Of a stretch of DNA of 64,000 bases, positions 51,454-62,043 are shown in pieces. The notes below the pieces were generated by a model. The model saw nothing but the letters and a program-made list of their open reading frames with translations, did no database searches and was not told the DNA's origin. Source of the DNA: Symsagittifera roscoffensis (lineage: Eukaryota > Xenacoelomorpha > Acoela > Convolutidae); contig NC_087069.1 of the NCBI RefSeq assembly GCF_963678635.1, positions 49,121,892 through 49,185,891 on the forward strand, in the 5' to 3' direction. Numbering within the stretch: position 1 is the first letter of the stretch; every line of letters begins with the position of its first letter. The translations under genes were made by a program, and so were the position numbers.

Positions 51454-53243
51454 GCCGCCAACTTGGATCACTCCATCGATCAAATTCCCATCCAACCAAC
51501 CTTCCTTCTTCAATCCCAATAATACCACTTTTTGCTTTTCCGCCACCCGATTTTCCACCTAGCAATGTAACATCAGGCATGAATTCCGACACTAACTCAC
51601 AAATTTCAGTTTTATACTCCATTTCACAGCTAAATAATCCGAATATTGAAACCCCCGATGAATTTGCCGACTCAGAACCATCTCCATCCAATAATTTTCA
51701 TAACCCTTCTCATTTTTCTCAACCTCCTTTTCAACCCATATTGTCAAATAACCCTGACCCAATCACTCCCACACCCTCTTATGCTTCCCAAGTTACCCCA
51801 ACCTATTCCTCATACCATTCTGACCAATCATCTCCAGACACCCCCCGAATCTCCCCAGAGCTAGACAATTTTATTACCCTCCAACAACAACCCTACCACC
51901 TTAACACCCCGACCATAAACCAAATCTCCTCCACTACAAATTCATCCAATCCCCCTACACCCTCTTCAAATTATACTGAATCATTAGCACCATCATCCAC
52001 ATCAACTGAATCCTCACTCAACACTAATAGAGCTTACCGCACTTTTAAAAGAAAGTTTCCCAACCATCCTTTCCCAGCAAAACCAGGAACAGCCCGTGAA
52101 TACATCAACCACCCCCAACATACTAACACCAAAGAATTTTTAGCTATCACTTTACCCTCATTTCCACAATACACCTTAAACACCCCTCATGACGCTAACG
52201 AAACACGCAACTTTGTAGACGAATACGTTTTAATGCCCACTCTCTCTTGGACCTCATACTATCATTTCACTAACCCTCTTTGCTTACCTTTAACCAACAC
52301 TTCCATCGATACAGACCGAAACAAAGATATGCTATATCGACTAACTACACCACTCACCGCTAGACAGTTTACTTACGTAGGATATAAAAAATCACTAAAA
52401 ATACACACTGCACCTAGAGCTAATGAATATACACTAGAATACTACGATCACAACATCATCAGAGCTAACCAAGATCAATTCTTAGACGACGATCGCTTCG
52501 CTAATCCACAAATCACCGAGAAATTTTTCATCAAGACACCATATGTATTTACACTAAACATTTTCGACCGAAAGTTTGATCACATTATTTCAGAAGCACT
52601 AACAAACACACAAGCATACGAAAGTTTTAAAGAACGCTTCCAAATCTTTTCACTAACCTTTCATTTCCTTGCAACACACGAAAGAGATTTACACTGCTCA
52701 CACGATATTATGTTGCGCACTAAACAAACACATACATACAGTTACTATCGTTTCATCCAAAATCACTTTGACCTCCACACACCCTCTAGACAACCACACC
52801 ATCGTTTCCAATTCATCAATTCAAAATACACTTCACCGTATTTCCTAAATTTCACATATTGTATTAAAGACACTAACCTCCATGGTATTCTTCGTAATTA
52901 TGACCCCATAACCCAAATGTATATTTTCTGCCCCATCACCAAAACCTTCAACGCCGAAGAATCCCGACCCTTCCTTATCCCGCACGAGTTTGTACAGCCT
53001 ATAGAGATCCCAATTTTAGAATTCATCCACAACACTAAATTTAACCACAAATTATATAACTTAATCCAAAACACACCTTATGAGTTTGCAGTAGGCACTG
53101 AAGAACTAACCACTATTAAGGCACTTCAATTGCTTTGGCCACTGCTTCAAACTAAAAATATCATCCGCATCTTAGCTAAACTACTAACAACTTCAGAACT
53201 AATTCACGATATCTTCCCCCACGGTTTTTTCCCCGACGACTAA
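51450..53243 (+). CDS. Element D ORF6: 597-aa protein of unknown function
   Basis: The ATG overlaps the ORF5 stop as ATGA (51,450-51,453), a layout typical of coupled termination and reinitiation. Residues 1-190 are Pro/Ser/Thr/Asn-rich and probably disordered. From ~195 on it is a globular, aromatic- and His-rich domain of about 400 residues without any motif I recognise. There is no signal peptide or membrane segment. The long disordered start resembles that of ORF4 in composition, but no sequence relation is claimed. The stop is followed at once by a consensus splice donor. Confidence 0.75.
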   Translation: MSRQLGSLHRSNSHPTNLPSSIPIIPLFAFPPPDFPPSNVTSGMNSDTNSQISVLYSISQLNNPNIETPDEFADSEPSPSNNFHNPSHFSQPPFQPILSNNPDPITPTPSYASQVTPTYSSYHSDQSSPDTPRISPELDNFITLQQQPYHLNTPTINQISSTTNSSNPPTPSSNYTESLAPSSTSTESSLNTNRAYRTFKRKFPNHPFPAKPGTAREYINHPQHTNTKEFLAITLPSFPQYTLNTPHDANETRNFVDEYVLMPTLSWTSYYHFTNPLCLPLTNTSIDTDRNKDMLYRLTTPLTARQFTYVGYKKSLKIHTAPRANEYTLEYYDHNIIRANQDQFLDDDRFANPQITEKFFIKTPYVFTLNIFDRKFDHIISEALTNTQAYESFKERFQIFSLTFHFLATHERDLHCSHDIMLRTKQTHTYSYYRFIQNHFDLHTPSRQPHHRFQFINSKYTSPYFLNFTYCIKDTNLHGILRNYDPITQMYIFCPITKTFNAEESRPFLIPHEFVQPIEIPILEFIHNTKFNHKLYNLIQNTPYEFAVGTEELTTIKALQLLWPLLQTKNIIRILAKLLTTSELIHDIFPHGFFPDD

Positions 53244-53246
53244 CAG

Positions 53247-53324
53247 GTAAGTATGAATTCAATGAATATTACTAACTAATTACAATATTAAAAAACTCAC
53301 CATTCTTTATTCATGTTTTCTTTA
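53247..53324 (+). other. Probable 78-bp intron right after the ORF6 stop
   Basis: CAG followed by GTAAGTATG starts three bases after the ORF6 stop codon. TTTTCTTTAG ends at 53,324. Both sites are near consensus. The donor might also serve other spliced messages of element D. Confidence 0.5.
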
Positions 53325-54803
53325 GATTTTTAGCCTTCATCCTAGATCATCTGAAAAATTCACAAAAGAAAAATAAAAAATAGCAAACTTCTTCAAAACT
53401 GTTAAAAACCCTATTAAACTTGTGCACCAACAATTCAATAAATATAATACCAATGCAGTAAATTAATTTATAAAATTTTCCCCCAAAAGCAGTAAATATT
53501 CATATGATGAAAATTTGTATCTTAAAATTCCCCCATAACTAGCAGTAAATTTCCAAATTCTATGCAGTAAATTAATAAAATGCAATTGCAGTACTAACCT
53601 TTTGATATTTTCATTCATTCGCACAGAAATTCTATCCACACTCGCACAGCTCGCCCACGAAGAATTGTTTAAAATAATGAATTTCAGTTTCAAGTTTTCA
53701 CACTCAACAACTCTAACATATAATAACATGTTTCAAACTTTCCTTTAACCCGGTTGGAAAGGAATCATATACTAAACAAAACTAACCAACGCAGCTTACT
53801 AAATACCACAAATCATAGAATAACAGCATGACTAAGAAAAGGAAACCAACGGTACCCAAACCGGATTAACCCAGTTTAAAACTGGATAATTTATTCTTTT
53901 GAAGACTATTACAAAGTCTTAGAAAGAAATAATAAAACACAAAAAAGTCAAAAGACAAACCCATACCACAAACAATTTGCTTTTTAGAAAAAGTACATAA
54001 CCAACAAAACATAAGTAAAACCACAACAAACCCAACATAAAACGTTGTCACATAAACAGGACCCCTCACAAACACCGCATGAAATTATACTCCCACACCT
54101 GGCCTAACCCACCAGGAAAGGACGTCCTGAGCATGCTCTATAGCCGGCCTAACCCACCGCGCTACATCCACGCTTTGTGACCACACCTTTATTTTTAATA
54201 AGAGCTACTCAAGGGTGAGTAACTCTTCAAAATAACCGAACTAAAACAAAAAGCTTTTGTGAAAACAACTAACTAAAATCATAATTAAAAAATACTAAAC
54301 TAATAAAAGTTTTATAAAATGTAAAATCACATGATGCAATATATAGATCAGAATACAACACCAAGGACGAACATCAAAAGACAAGACGACCTCACTACAC
54401 TCGAGAGAGAATGACCAACTACAATCGATATGCCGCTCACAATCACAACTCAAAGGATTTAGAGTACGACTTGACTTCGCAGAAAAGGACTTCATTGAAC
54501 TAGACCAATGACCACCTCGATGTTCAAGTATACGTACAGATCCGAGTAACCAGGCATCCCCTCCACGCACAATCTCCACGCCATTCCCAAGCTAGATCAA
54601 ACACAAAAGAAGTTCTCTCCGAAGAACAGAAAAACCTGACATAGCCAACCATTCTGAAATCAGAATTGATGCTGTTGCAAAGACTGTCGTTGTCACAAGA
54701 AGAAGCGGAAGAAAATTATGATGTTCGCCAAATACCAACGTCCATCATCCATCCTTGAACTACAGAAGAACTGTTCTAAAAAACTCTGTAAAACCCGGAT
54801 GGG
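53325..54803 (+). other. Element D 3' untranslated region
   Basis: Non-coding. It holds four copies of GCAGTAAAT between about 53,455 and 53,570, often after a C-rich run, and a GC-rich island at 54,101-54,158 (listed separately). The last bases, ACCCGGATGGG, may be the polypurine tract, though it is short. Confidence 0.5.
54101..54158. promoter_or_regulatory. Adjacent perfect palindromes flanked by 13-bp direct repeats
   Basis: AGGACGTCCT (54,119-54,128) is followed directly by GAGCATGCTC (54,129-54,138). GGCCTAACCCACC flanks them at 54,101 and 54,146. In an AT-rich element this GC-rich, symmetric island looks like a protein-binding or structured RNA site. Confidence 0.55.
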
Positions 54804-55211
54804 TGGAACCTGATCTAAACTACATTTTATGATTGGATAAATTAAATGTTTTACCAATGTAAAGTATTTAATATTAACCAATCATGATCCATCTAACTAA
54901 CAACCCACTTATTTGTAAGTGCTGAAGTTACTTGTAATTTCAGCACCAGAGAGATTTGAATTTAACTTAGAAATTAGTTGGACTCTCCCGAGCACTTCAG
55001 CAGCCGCAATAAACCAGTATACCCTAGATCTATTGAGCCTAGCAGAGACTAGTTAAACAACCTGAGACTAGATAGTATAAGAGTAAGATTAGGATCGGTA
55101 TTAGACTAAGAAGTTGCACGAATCTATCCGGCCGAAAATAAGATAGCGTGACGAGCAGACGGTGTACCCTATCCGAAATTACTCTATGAGTTACACCTCG
55201 GTCATAACTCA
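54804..55211 (+). repeat. Element D 3' LTR
   Basis: 408 bp, no difference from the 5' LTR seen. It is followed by the CATT duplication at 55,212-55,215. Confidence 0.95.
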
Positions 55212-55293
55212 CATTTTTCGTTAAATTTCAGCAATAAGTTAGGTTTTGTACTTTTAAAACAATCAAAACATAAAAACAGCGACAAGCGGTTCC

Positions 55294-55299
55294 AATAAA
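55294..55299 (+). promoter_or_regulatory. AATAAA, possible original poly(A) signal of the zinc-finger gene
   Basis: First AATAAA on the host sequence after the zinc-finger stop once element D is ignored (about 260 bp downstream in the empty site). Confidence 0.35.
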
Positions 55300-56504
55300 G
55301 TTCACGTGGATTTCCAAGAAAATACATTTAGAAGAATTTCGGAAAAAAATGAAACAATTGAAGTTTTTTTGTGAAACTTTCGGGAAGAGTTCTAACAGAA
55401 AAACAAAGAGATTTCAAAAGAAAATCATATAAAAAGATCGAATCACTTCTTTTTAAAAATGAAAAATCAAAAGCAGGCTGCAGTGTGTTGCTACATATAA
55501 ATGGAACTAATCACTGCAAGGCTTTTTCAGAAGTTGTATAAAACATGGCAGAGCTATCGAAAAAAAAACTAAAAAGGAACAAATCGCTGTGAAGCTTTTT
55601 AAAAGTGCAATTCTAGCTCGTAATGCGGTTAATTAAAAAGGTGGTTAAACAACTTAGAAAGACCAACTTTCAACAAACTATTGTTTCTGGTCTTTTTTTT
55701 CTATATCTGGTGAGTAGTTTTTTTTTCGACAGTAGTTGATATTGTTCACTGGTTAATGATGCAAGTGCTTAATTGGGTGTCATTCATTCATTAAGCAAGG
55801 GGACTAGGGACTTATAACAATGAATAGAGGCAGCAGCGGTTGAGTGATTTTGTTCAAGAAAGTTAAATAAACAGGCTACGAGGTAAAATTAGTTTTGTTG
55901 TGCTTTTTTGGCCAGAAACTTTGTTTCAGGTAGCTTTTTCAAATCAGATTTTGTTGGCAGCATATCCACGGTAAGATGCCCACTGTTTGAGATTTTTATC
56001 AGAAGTGTTTTTATACAGAATTAACAATAAATTAGAGATCAACTTTGTGTAATGTGCAATATGTGCTAAGATGCTTAATTTTTTGAAAATTCAAGTTGGT
56101 TGAACTACCTTTTAGTTCATTGTAGGTACTTAGTTAATTTTTTTATTTTAACTTGATAAAAAAAAAGATTTTTTTTTCGGATTTGTCGGAAAATTTTCTG
56201 GATTTTTCAAACTCAGTTTTTTTTATTTGGTATGCTTTGTAGCAGCATAATTTCCAAAGAAAGGTATTTAATTTTAGTGTTAACCGTTTAAACTGTAATT
56301 GAAAATTTTTTCACACAAGCATAGCTTGTGTTATTGTATGAACTTTCTTTTTTTCCCAACATGATATTGCTGTGATGCAATTAATGCGACAAAATGTGTT
56401 CATTTGGTAAGTGTTCATTTTGATCCAGCTATTAAGTACAGTCAATGCTAAGGATATTAACACAGACTATTATATTACAAATAGCACTTTAGCTTCAAGG
56501 TATC

Positions 56505-56577
56505 ATGGATCCGTAGCGTAGAGCGAGGAAAGGAGACCAGCAGCAAAATAAGAGGGTTCGAACCTGAGCAGGGTCGC
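56505..56577 (+). repeat. tRNA-like sequence or SINE head
   Basis: TAGCGTAGAGCGAGG resembles a pol III A box and GGGTTCGAACC is a perfect B box, 35-40 bp apart. A full cloverleaf does not fit well, so a functional tRNA is not called. Confidence 0.35.
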
Positions 56578-56816
56578 ATGTTTTCAATGAACCATTCTTA
56601 TACTAATTGAAATGCGTCCGCTCTATAAATTGAGGCATGTTAGTTGGTATTTTTTTTTCAAATTGAATGGTACTGCTAATGCGTCATAATTGGCTTGCGT
56701 CACTTAGCAATTATGTAGACTCGTTATTGGTGTGCGTCACTTAAGAAATTTTGTTTACTCAAAGTTTTACTCATTCAGTTTTTCCGAGAAGCGTTGTCTC
56801 ATTTTTGCTTGTGTAT

Positions 56817-56833
56817 GCGAAGTGCAACTTCGC
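56817..56833. repeat. Dispersed short hairpin, copy 3
   Basis: GCGAAGT-GCA-ACTTCGC. The seventh pair is T-A instead of C-G in the other two copies, so pairing is kept by a double change. Confidence 0.7.
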
Positions 56834-59063
56834 CTTTGTGTGTAATATGTAAATTTCTGATTTTGAATTGTTTGTCCATCAAAATTTTTCAGCTTATGCT
56901 ATGTCTGCTTAGTCATCTGATTTTGCGCCGCGTCAAAGGTTAATTTTTTCTCATGCTTTTTTGTTTTCCCGGGAAATGGCTCGTAAAACTTTGAGTTTCA
57001 AAATTTCTTAGCTTAAAATTTTATCACAACAATTTGTTTTCGGCTTAACGCGATTCCACCTAAGTTTTGTCGCCTTAGTTGCTGCTCGATAAATCCTGCC
57101 CAATGCTTTTTAGGTTTGTTTATAAATATGGACCAAGAGAGGTGTGGAAATTAGATTTTTAAAATTTAATTTCTAAGAGTTGATGAACGCAGTTCAGACT
57201 GATATAGGTCTCGATGGTTTTTTTCCGAATTTTTTTATCTTTGATTTTTTTAAAAGTTCAGTTCTTTTTTTTTGTTATAGGAAGGCGAACTCCAGTAACG
57301 AACAGCAAAAGTGTAAAAGTCACCAAAAACGTGATTGACCTCTAGTTTCGGAAATGAATTTTAATTATTGAATTTCCCAGAGAAATGAAGTTTTTACCTT
57401 TTGGTTCAGTTGTCTCAAATTGGTTTAATTTTATCAAACAACTGTCAAATATAATTTGTTGCAGTTATTCAGAGAGCTATAAGACTATCTGTTTTTGTTT
57501 TGAAATAATAAAGATGAATTTTTTTCAAACAAATAAGTCTGTTTTTGTTATTCTGTTGCTTACGTCCTTGACTCACTTCCAACAGTCTTGTTGGCTGTGT
57601 TTTACCTAAGTTTTTCTGAAAAATATCTGGCTTCTGTCTCTTTTCTATTAGTTGTATTGTATTGCAATTTTTGTGTGGCATCATAAGGAGGTATGTGATT
57701 CTCCTAGAATTCATTCAGATCTTTGTTTTTTTCTGTTATAGCAAAAAATACTGCTTTATTACGGCTGCGATTAGCAAGCGTTTTCAAATCGGAATCAAGA
57801 CTTTTTTTGGGTTAACAATTAATTTAATCTTTTTGCTTCATAATTAGTTGAATCTTTTATGGTGCTGCTGGCTTGATGGATTTCATGAAAGGTCAAATTT
57901 AACTACTGTGTACCATTTACAAGTGGCACATGCTTAATCTAGAACTTAAATCATTTTTTGTATAATTATAGAACTTCGATCTTAAAGTTCTTCTGATGAT
58001 TTTTCGGCTTCATGATTGTCGGCTTAAGCTCTGTGGGTTTAGTTGCTTACTTGGAATGCGCGACCTTTATAGCTGTTGTGGATCCTATGTGGGTGTTAAC
58101 TGCAATATTTTCCAATATGATTTTTTTAGAAAACTTTTGGCTGAGTTCCAGCTCACTGACTGTCGGCTTTAGTTCTGTCTGCTTATTTAACGATTTTTTT
58201 TTCATAAATTGTCTGGTAGTTTTTCGTAATATCAATGAGACTCTGGCAAAATTTTCTGAATGTCCAAAGTCCCACTGGAACCTTTGAAAAACTTAAGTAA
58301 ATTTGGACAAAAAAAAACAACCATGTTTTTCATTTTTTTTACGTTTCTCCACTTTCTTCTATTGTAACATGGTTCGAAGTACTGTTTGCCCAACAAATGT
58401 AATTGCTTTTTTTTTCATTAAAAAACTTGAACTCCGTGGATATTTTGTTTTATTTTCAAATATAAAGTTCGAAGGCTTTGCATTTTGAAGGTTAATCACT
58501 GGCCAATTTTTGTTGATGTTATTATCTTGCCTAAAATATAACGCAATAGTTTGAGATATTTTGTGCCCTCATGTAAATTTTCATTTGAAATTGATTCGCA
58601 AGGTTTTGATTCTTTTTATAGTTAACCATCCCGTAGGTTAATTATTTATGTTAACAATGGCGCATATAACGAGCACACATTTAAGCTATGACTTTTTTTC
58701 CAAGAGCTCACGATTATATGGTTGCTGGGCGTCATCACTAGTCGAGTGCCACAATGCTTTTGCTTTAGTTATTTCAGTTCGAGCTTTTTTTAAAAATTAA
58801 TATCAGTGAAAAATCCTTTCACTGTTTTTACCTAGTGTTATTGGTTACTTGGCTCTCTTATTAGATTATTATTCGATTTATAAGAGTTTATAAGGCTTAC
58901 TTCTGACATTAAATTCTAGATTTACTTCGAAATCACAATCAAGTTATTTGAATGTTAATTTAAGCATTTTTTTTCTTGCTCGTGAAAGTTGCATCATTTG
59001 CAAGAAGCAATTAGGTGTCTGAAAAATATGCGCTGGGTCACTACTGGCTAGTTTAAAGCAATA

Positions 59064-60530
59064 TTTTTCAATATTTGAAAGTTCTGGTTATTCGGTCTAG
59101 TTTTGACATTAGCTGGGGTCGTTGCTCTGTTTCTTGATGTCAGGTTTACAAAAAGCCATAACGGAGCAGGCTTTATTTTTGACAATTGTTATTGGAAGAT
59201 TAAATATCGGAGGTTACAATAATTGCCATTAGCACAACTTATTGGGGCGACTTTCAACCTTGCAATCGATTTCGTATTTTTGTTCCGACCATTGAAAATG
59301 GGAAGGAACTTTGTATTCGGATGTGTTTAAGTTTTTTGTTTTATACGCAAAACCAGCTACCACGAATAATCAACGGGCTGGGTGAGTGATATTTCATATT
59401 AAAGCTCTTTCTGTCGTGATTTGATTGACATTAGAAATTCTTGAAAAAATTTTTCCCAGTGTTGAGAAAAACCGGTTTGAAATATTTGGTTTTTTGTCTT
59501 AATTAATTGAAGTAAAGTTTAGACGAAGTACTGCATAATTTTTTTGGTCACCGAAGGCGAGAGGAAGCGACTGTTGGAGTATTTTTCAAGTTTTGAAAGT
59601 GCTGGTTATTCGGTCTAATTTTGACATTGGCTGGGGTCGTTGCTATGTTTCTTGATGTCAAGTTTACAAAAAGCGATAATGGCACAGGCTTTAATTTCGA
59701 CAATTGTTATTGAAAGATTAAATATCGGAGGTTACAATAATTGCCATTAGCACAACTTATTGGGGCGACTTTCAACCTTGCAATCGATTTCGTATTTTTG
59801 TTCCGACCATTGAAAATGGGAAGGAACTTTGTATTCGGGTGTGTTTAAGTTTTTTGTTTTACTCGCAAAACCAGCTACACGAGTAATCAACGGGCTGGGT
59901 GAGTGATATTAAAGCTCTCTCTGTCGTGATTCGAATGACATTAGAAAATCTTGAAAAAATTTTTCCCAGTGTTGAGAAAAACCGGTTTGAAATATTTGGT
60001 TTTTTGTCTTAATTAATTGAAGTAAAGTTTAGACGAAGTACTGCATAATTTTTTTGGTCACCGAAGGCGAGAGGAAGCGACTGTTGGAGTATTTTTCAAT
60101 ATTTGAAAGTGCTGGTTATTCGGTCTAATTTTGACATTGGCTGGGGTCGTTGCTATGTTTCTTGATGTCAAGTTTACAAAAAGCGATAATGGCGCAGGCT
60201 TTAATTTCGACAATTGTTATTGAAAGATTAAATATCGGAGGTTACAATAATTGCCATTAGCACAACTTATTGGGGCGACTTTCAACCTTGCAATCGATTT
60301 CGTGTTTTTGTTCCGACCATTGAAAATGGGAAGGAACTTTGTATTCGAGTGTGTTTAAGTTTTTTGTTTTACACGCAAAACCAGCTACCACGAGTAATCA
60401 ACGGGCTGGGTGAGTGATAATAAAGTTCTCTCTGTCGTGATTCGAATGACATTAGAAAATCTTGAAAATTCTTTCCCAGTGTTGAGAAAAACCGGTTGGA
60501 AATATTTGATTTTTTGTCTTAATTCGAGCA
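59064..60530. repeat. Three-unit ~510-bp tandem array
   Basis: Units start near 59,064, 59,581 and 60,091 (periods 518 and 510 measured at GGTTATTCGGTCT). They differ by a few percent. The third lacks the last ~75 bp. Landmarks are GGGGTCGTTGCT, TTGGGGCGACTTTCAACC, ACGGGCTGGGTGAGTGAT and TTGGTCACCGAAGGCGAG. No long ORF runs through them. Confidence 0.9.
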
Positions 60531-61299
60531 AATAAAGCAAGCGAGCAGGCTTACTACAGCTTAATCAGGAGAATTTTAAAATTTAGGCCCTAAAAGTTTA
60601 ACTTTAAGCAAGTAAATTTTGTTTTTGGAGTTTTGTAGCTCCATTCTGGGTTATTTTTGGAGTTTTGTAGCTCCAAACTCCAAAAACTTCTAAAATGAAT
60701 TGGAAGAAAAATTTGAAATCTTTTGATTTTTTTGTTTTTGTTTGTGTCTTATTTGCCTGTTTTAATATGAATGTCAGATATGCCTAAAATATGAACTTAG
60801 ATCAGACTTTTTTATCACCCCACGCAGAAAAACTTATTTGAAAAAAAAACTTCATCTTGTAGTTATTTTGAAGACTATGGTCGGAACATTCAGTGCTACT
60901 TGCACAGTAACCGGCTATCCTTGTTATATATTTTAAACTGTAAAATAACTGAGTATCCGGGTCTAAATTTGACGGGAGTCTTGTGTTTTCCACTAATAAT
61001 GGCTGTATTTTGGCTGTTTGCTTATGGTTTCTTTGTAAATTACCTCAAATTAATTTGCTAAATAAGAGACAAATTATTCTCTTCAAAAAACGTGAATGAT
61101 TTTTAGTTTTAAAATGAATTTAAACCTGAAGTACCCCAGCGGAATTCAAAAATGTATATTTCAATTCATTTTCATCCAAAGATTCTTGAATTTTAAATTA
61201 CTTGAATAGAAATAGTTTTTTTCTGTAGAACTGTTTTTTCTTTCTTGTTATACCTTTTTTTGTGAGACATTGAAACTACTAATTGCGAGCCATCCTGGG
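60531..61299. other. AT-rich non-coding region
   Basis: No gene supported. A direct repeat of GGAGTTTTGTAGCTCCA occurs near 60,629 and 60,658 and is itself hairpin-forming (GGAG...CTCC). Confidence 0.45.
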
Positions 61300-61445
61300 G
61301 CAGGTGCGGGGTGTTGTCTTCGGTTTCGCTGTGGTCATCTCACGTTGCGGAGGCGATTGAAACTTTGAGCTCTCCATCCGGAACCGCACTGAGGATTCAA
61401 ATACACGACCTTGCGCCTTACCCATTCGGTCGCGGCCTCTCTATT
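61300..61445 (-). repeat. tRNA-derived SINE, minus strand
   Basis: On the minus strand GACCGAATGGGTAAGGCG (A-box side, 61,414-61,431) and ATTTGAATCC (B-box side, 61,393-61,402) match the layout of tRNA-Ser/Leu-type genes. A GC-rich body follows that is foreign to the surrounding AT-rich DNA. The poly(A) or end boundary is not resolved. Confidence 0.5.
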
Positions 61446-61811
61446 GATTCGACATAGATCCACCCCAGAAAAAAAACTGAATCAGAAAGAATGATGTTGA
61501 GAATGGGATAAGAGATTATGAAGAAATATTGTACAACATACTTAACTGGTTGTGATCATCGAAAGTCAGGTTGATTCTATCTTTTCATTTTTATGCCACG
61601 TCAATGGATTATGAAAGTAAAACAAAATTTAGACACTGTAAACAGATCGTTTGTGAATTATTTGAGTCTACTGCTGGTCTTAGCCGTCATCCGACATCAT
61701 AAAACGACATTCAATCACCTCAGCTTGTTTTTTTCTTTTTGAATCTGGTTTAATTTTTAACGGATTGATTTTCTGGACTCGATTTAAGCAGTCTGGACTC
61801 GTACTAGATAA

Positions 61812-61885
61812 TAAGCAAAGTTTAGCCGAAGTACTGCATATTTTTTTGGTCACCGAAGGCGGTAGGAAGCGACTATTGGGGAGTT
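61812..61885. repeat. Fragment of the ~510-bp array unit upstream of the dsRNA-binding-like gene
   Basis: AAAGTTTAGCCGAAGTACTG and TTGGTCACCGAAGGCG match the end of array units near 59,516-59,575 with few changes. Confidence 0.7.
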
Positions 61886-62032
61886 CTTCTTCTGAAAAAA
61901 AAAACAAATATCACAAAGAAATAATGAACAAACAGTGTTCTAAATTGAAAGTTGGTAAATGGATGCCTAATGTTTTAATCAGTCATTATACGGGCATTGT
62001 GATCATTCGTATAGCTCAACTAATAATTTTTC

Positions 62033-62034
62033 AG
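62033..62034 (+). promoter_or_regulatory. 3' splice site ahead of the dsRNA-binding-like gene
   Basis: CTAATAATTTTTCAG ends at 62,034, nine bases before the ATG. It decides the start, because the open frame continues upstream through apparent intron. Confidence 0.6.
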
Positions 62035-62043
62035 GTGCATGAA

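Larger units (their letters stand above)
36312..55211 (+). mobile_element. Element D: complete 18.9-kb retrovirus-like Ty3/gypsy element
   Basis: Two 408-bp LTRs, identical as far as I can see, are flanked by a CATT duplication (36,308-36,311 and 55,212-55,215). Internal order: primer-binding site, 1.2-kb leader, small basic ORF1, gag-pol ORF2, membrane peptide ORF3, ATG-less open frame ORF4, envelope-like ORF5, ORF6, 3' UTR with a short intron and palindromes, LTR. The gene order PR-RT-RH-IN is Ty3/gypsy-like. Identical LTRs point to very recent insertion. The coding strand is strongly A/C-rich and G-poor, unlike element B. Confidence 0.93.
55300..59063. other. AT-rich non-coding region
   Basis: T-rich runs and short frames only. 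It contains the third hairpin copy (56,817-56,833), a tRNA-like sequence near 56,505 and a perfect hairpin ACACAAGCATAGCTTGTGT near 56,315. It may be intergenic or intron of the dsRNA-binding-like gene. Confidence 0.5.

Noticed and set aside
56505..56577. Functional tRNA gene
   Set aside because: The B box is perfect, but acceptor and anticodon arms do not form a standard cloverleaf by eye.
57385..57847. Two short open frames of 74 and 61 codons
   Set aside because: Chance frames in T-rich sequence, with no domain or codon bias.
58012..58287. 91-codon hydrophobic open frame
   Set aside because: T-rich DNA often gives hydrophobic frames. It contains an internal imperfect DNA repeat (TGTCGGCTT...) and lacks supporting signals.
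61765..62043. Longer N-terminus for the dsRNA-binding-like protein
   Set aside because: The upstream frame crosses a clear TTTTTCAG splice acceptor and an array-unit fragment, so it is most likely intron.
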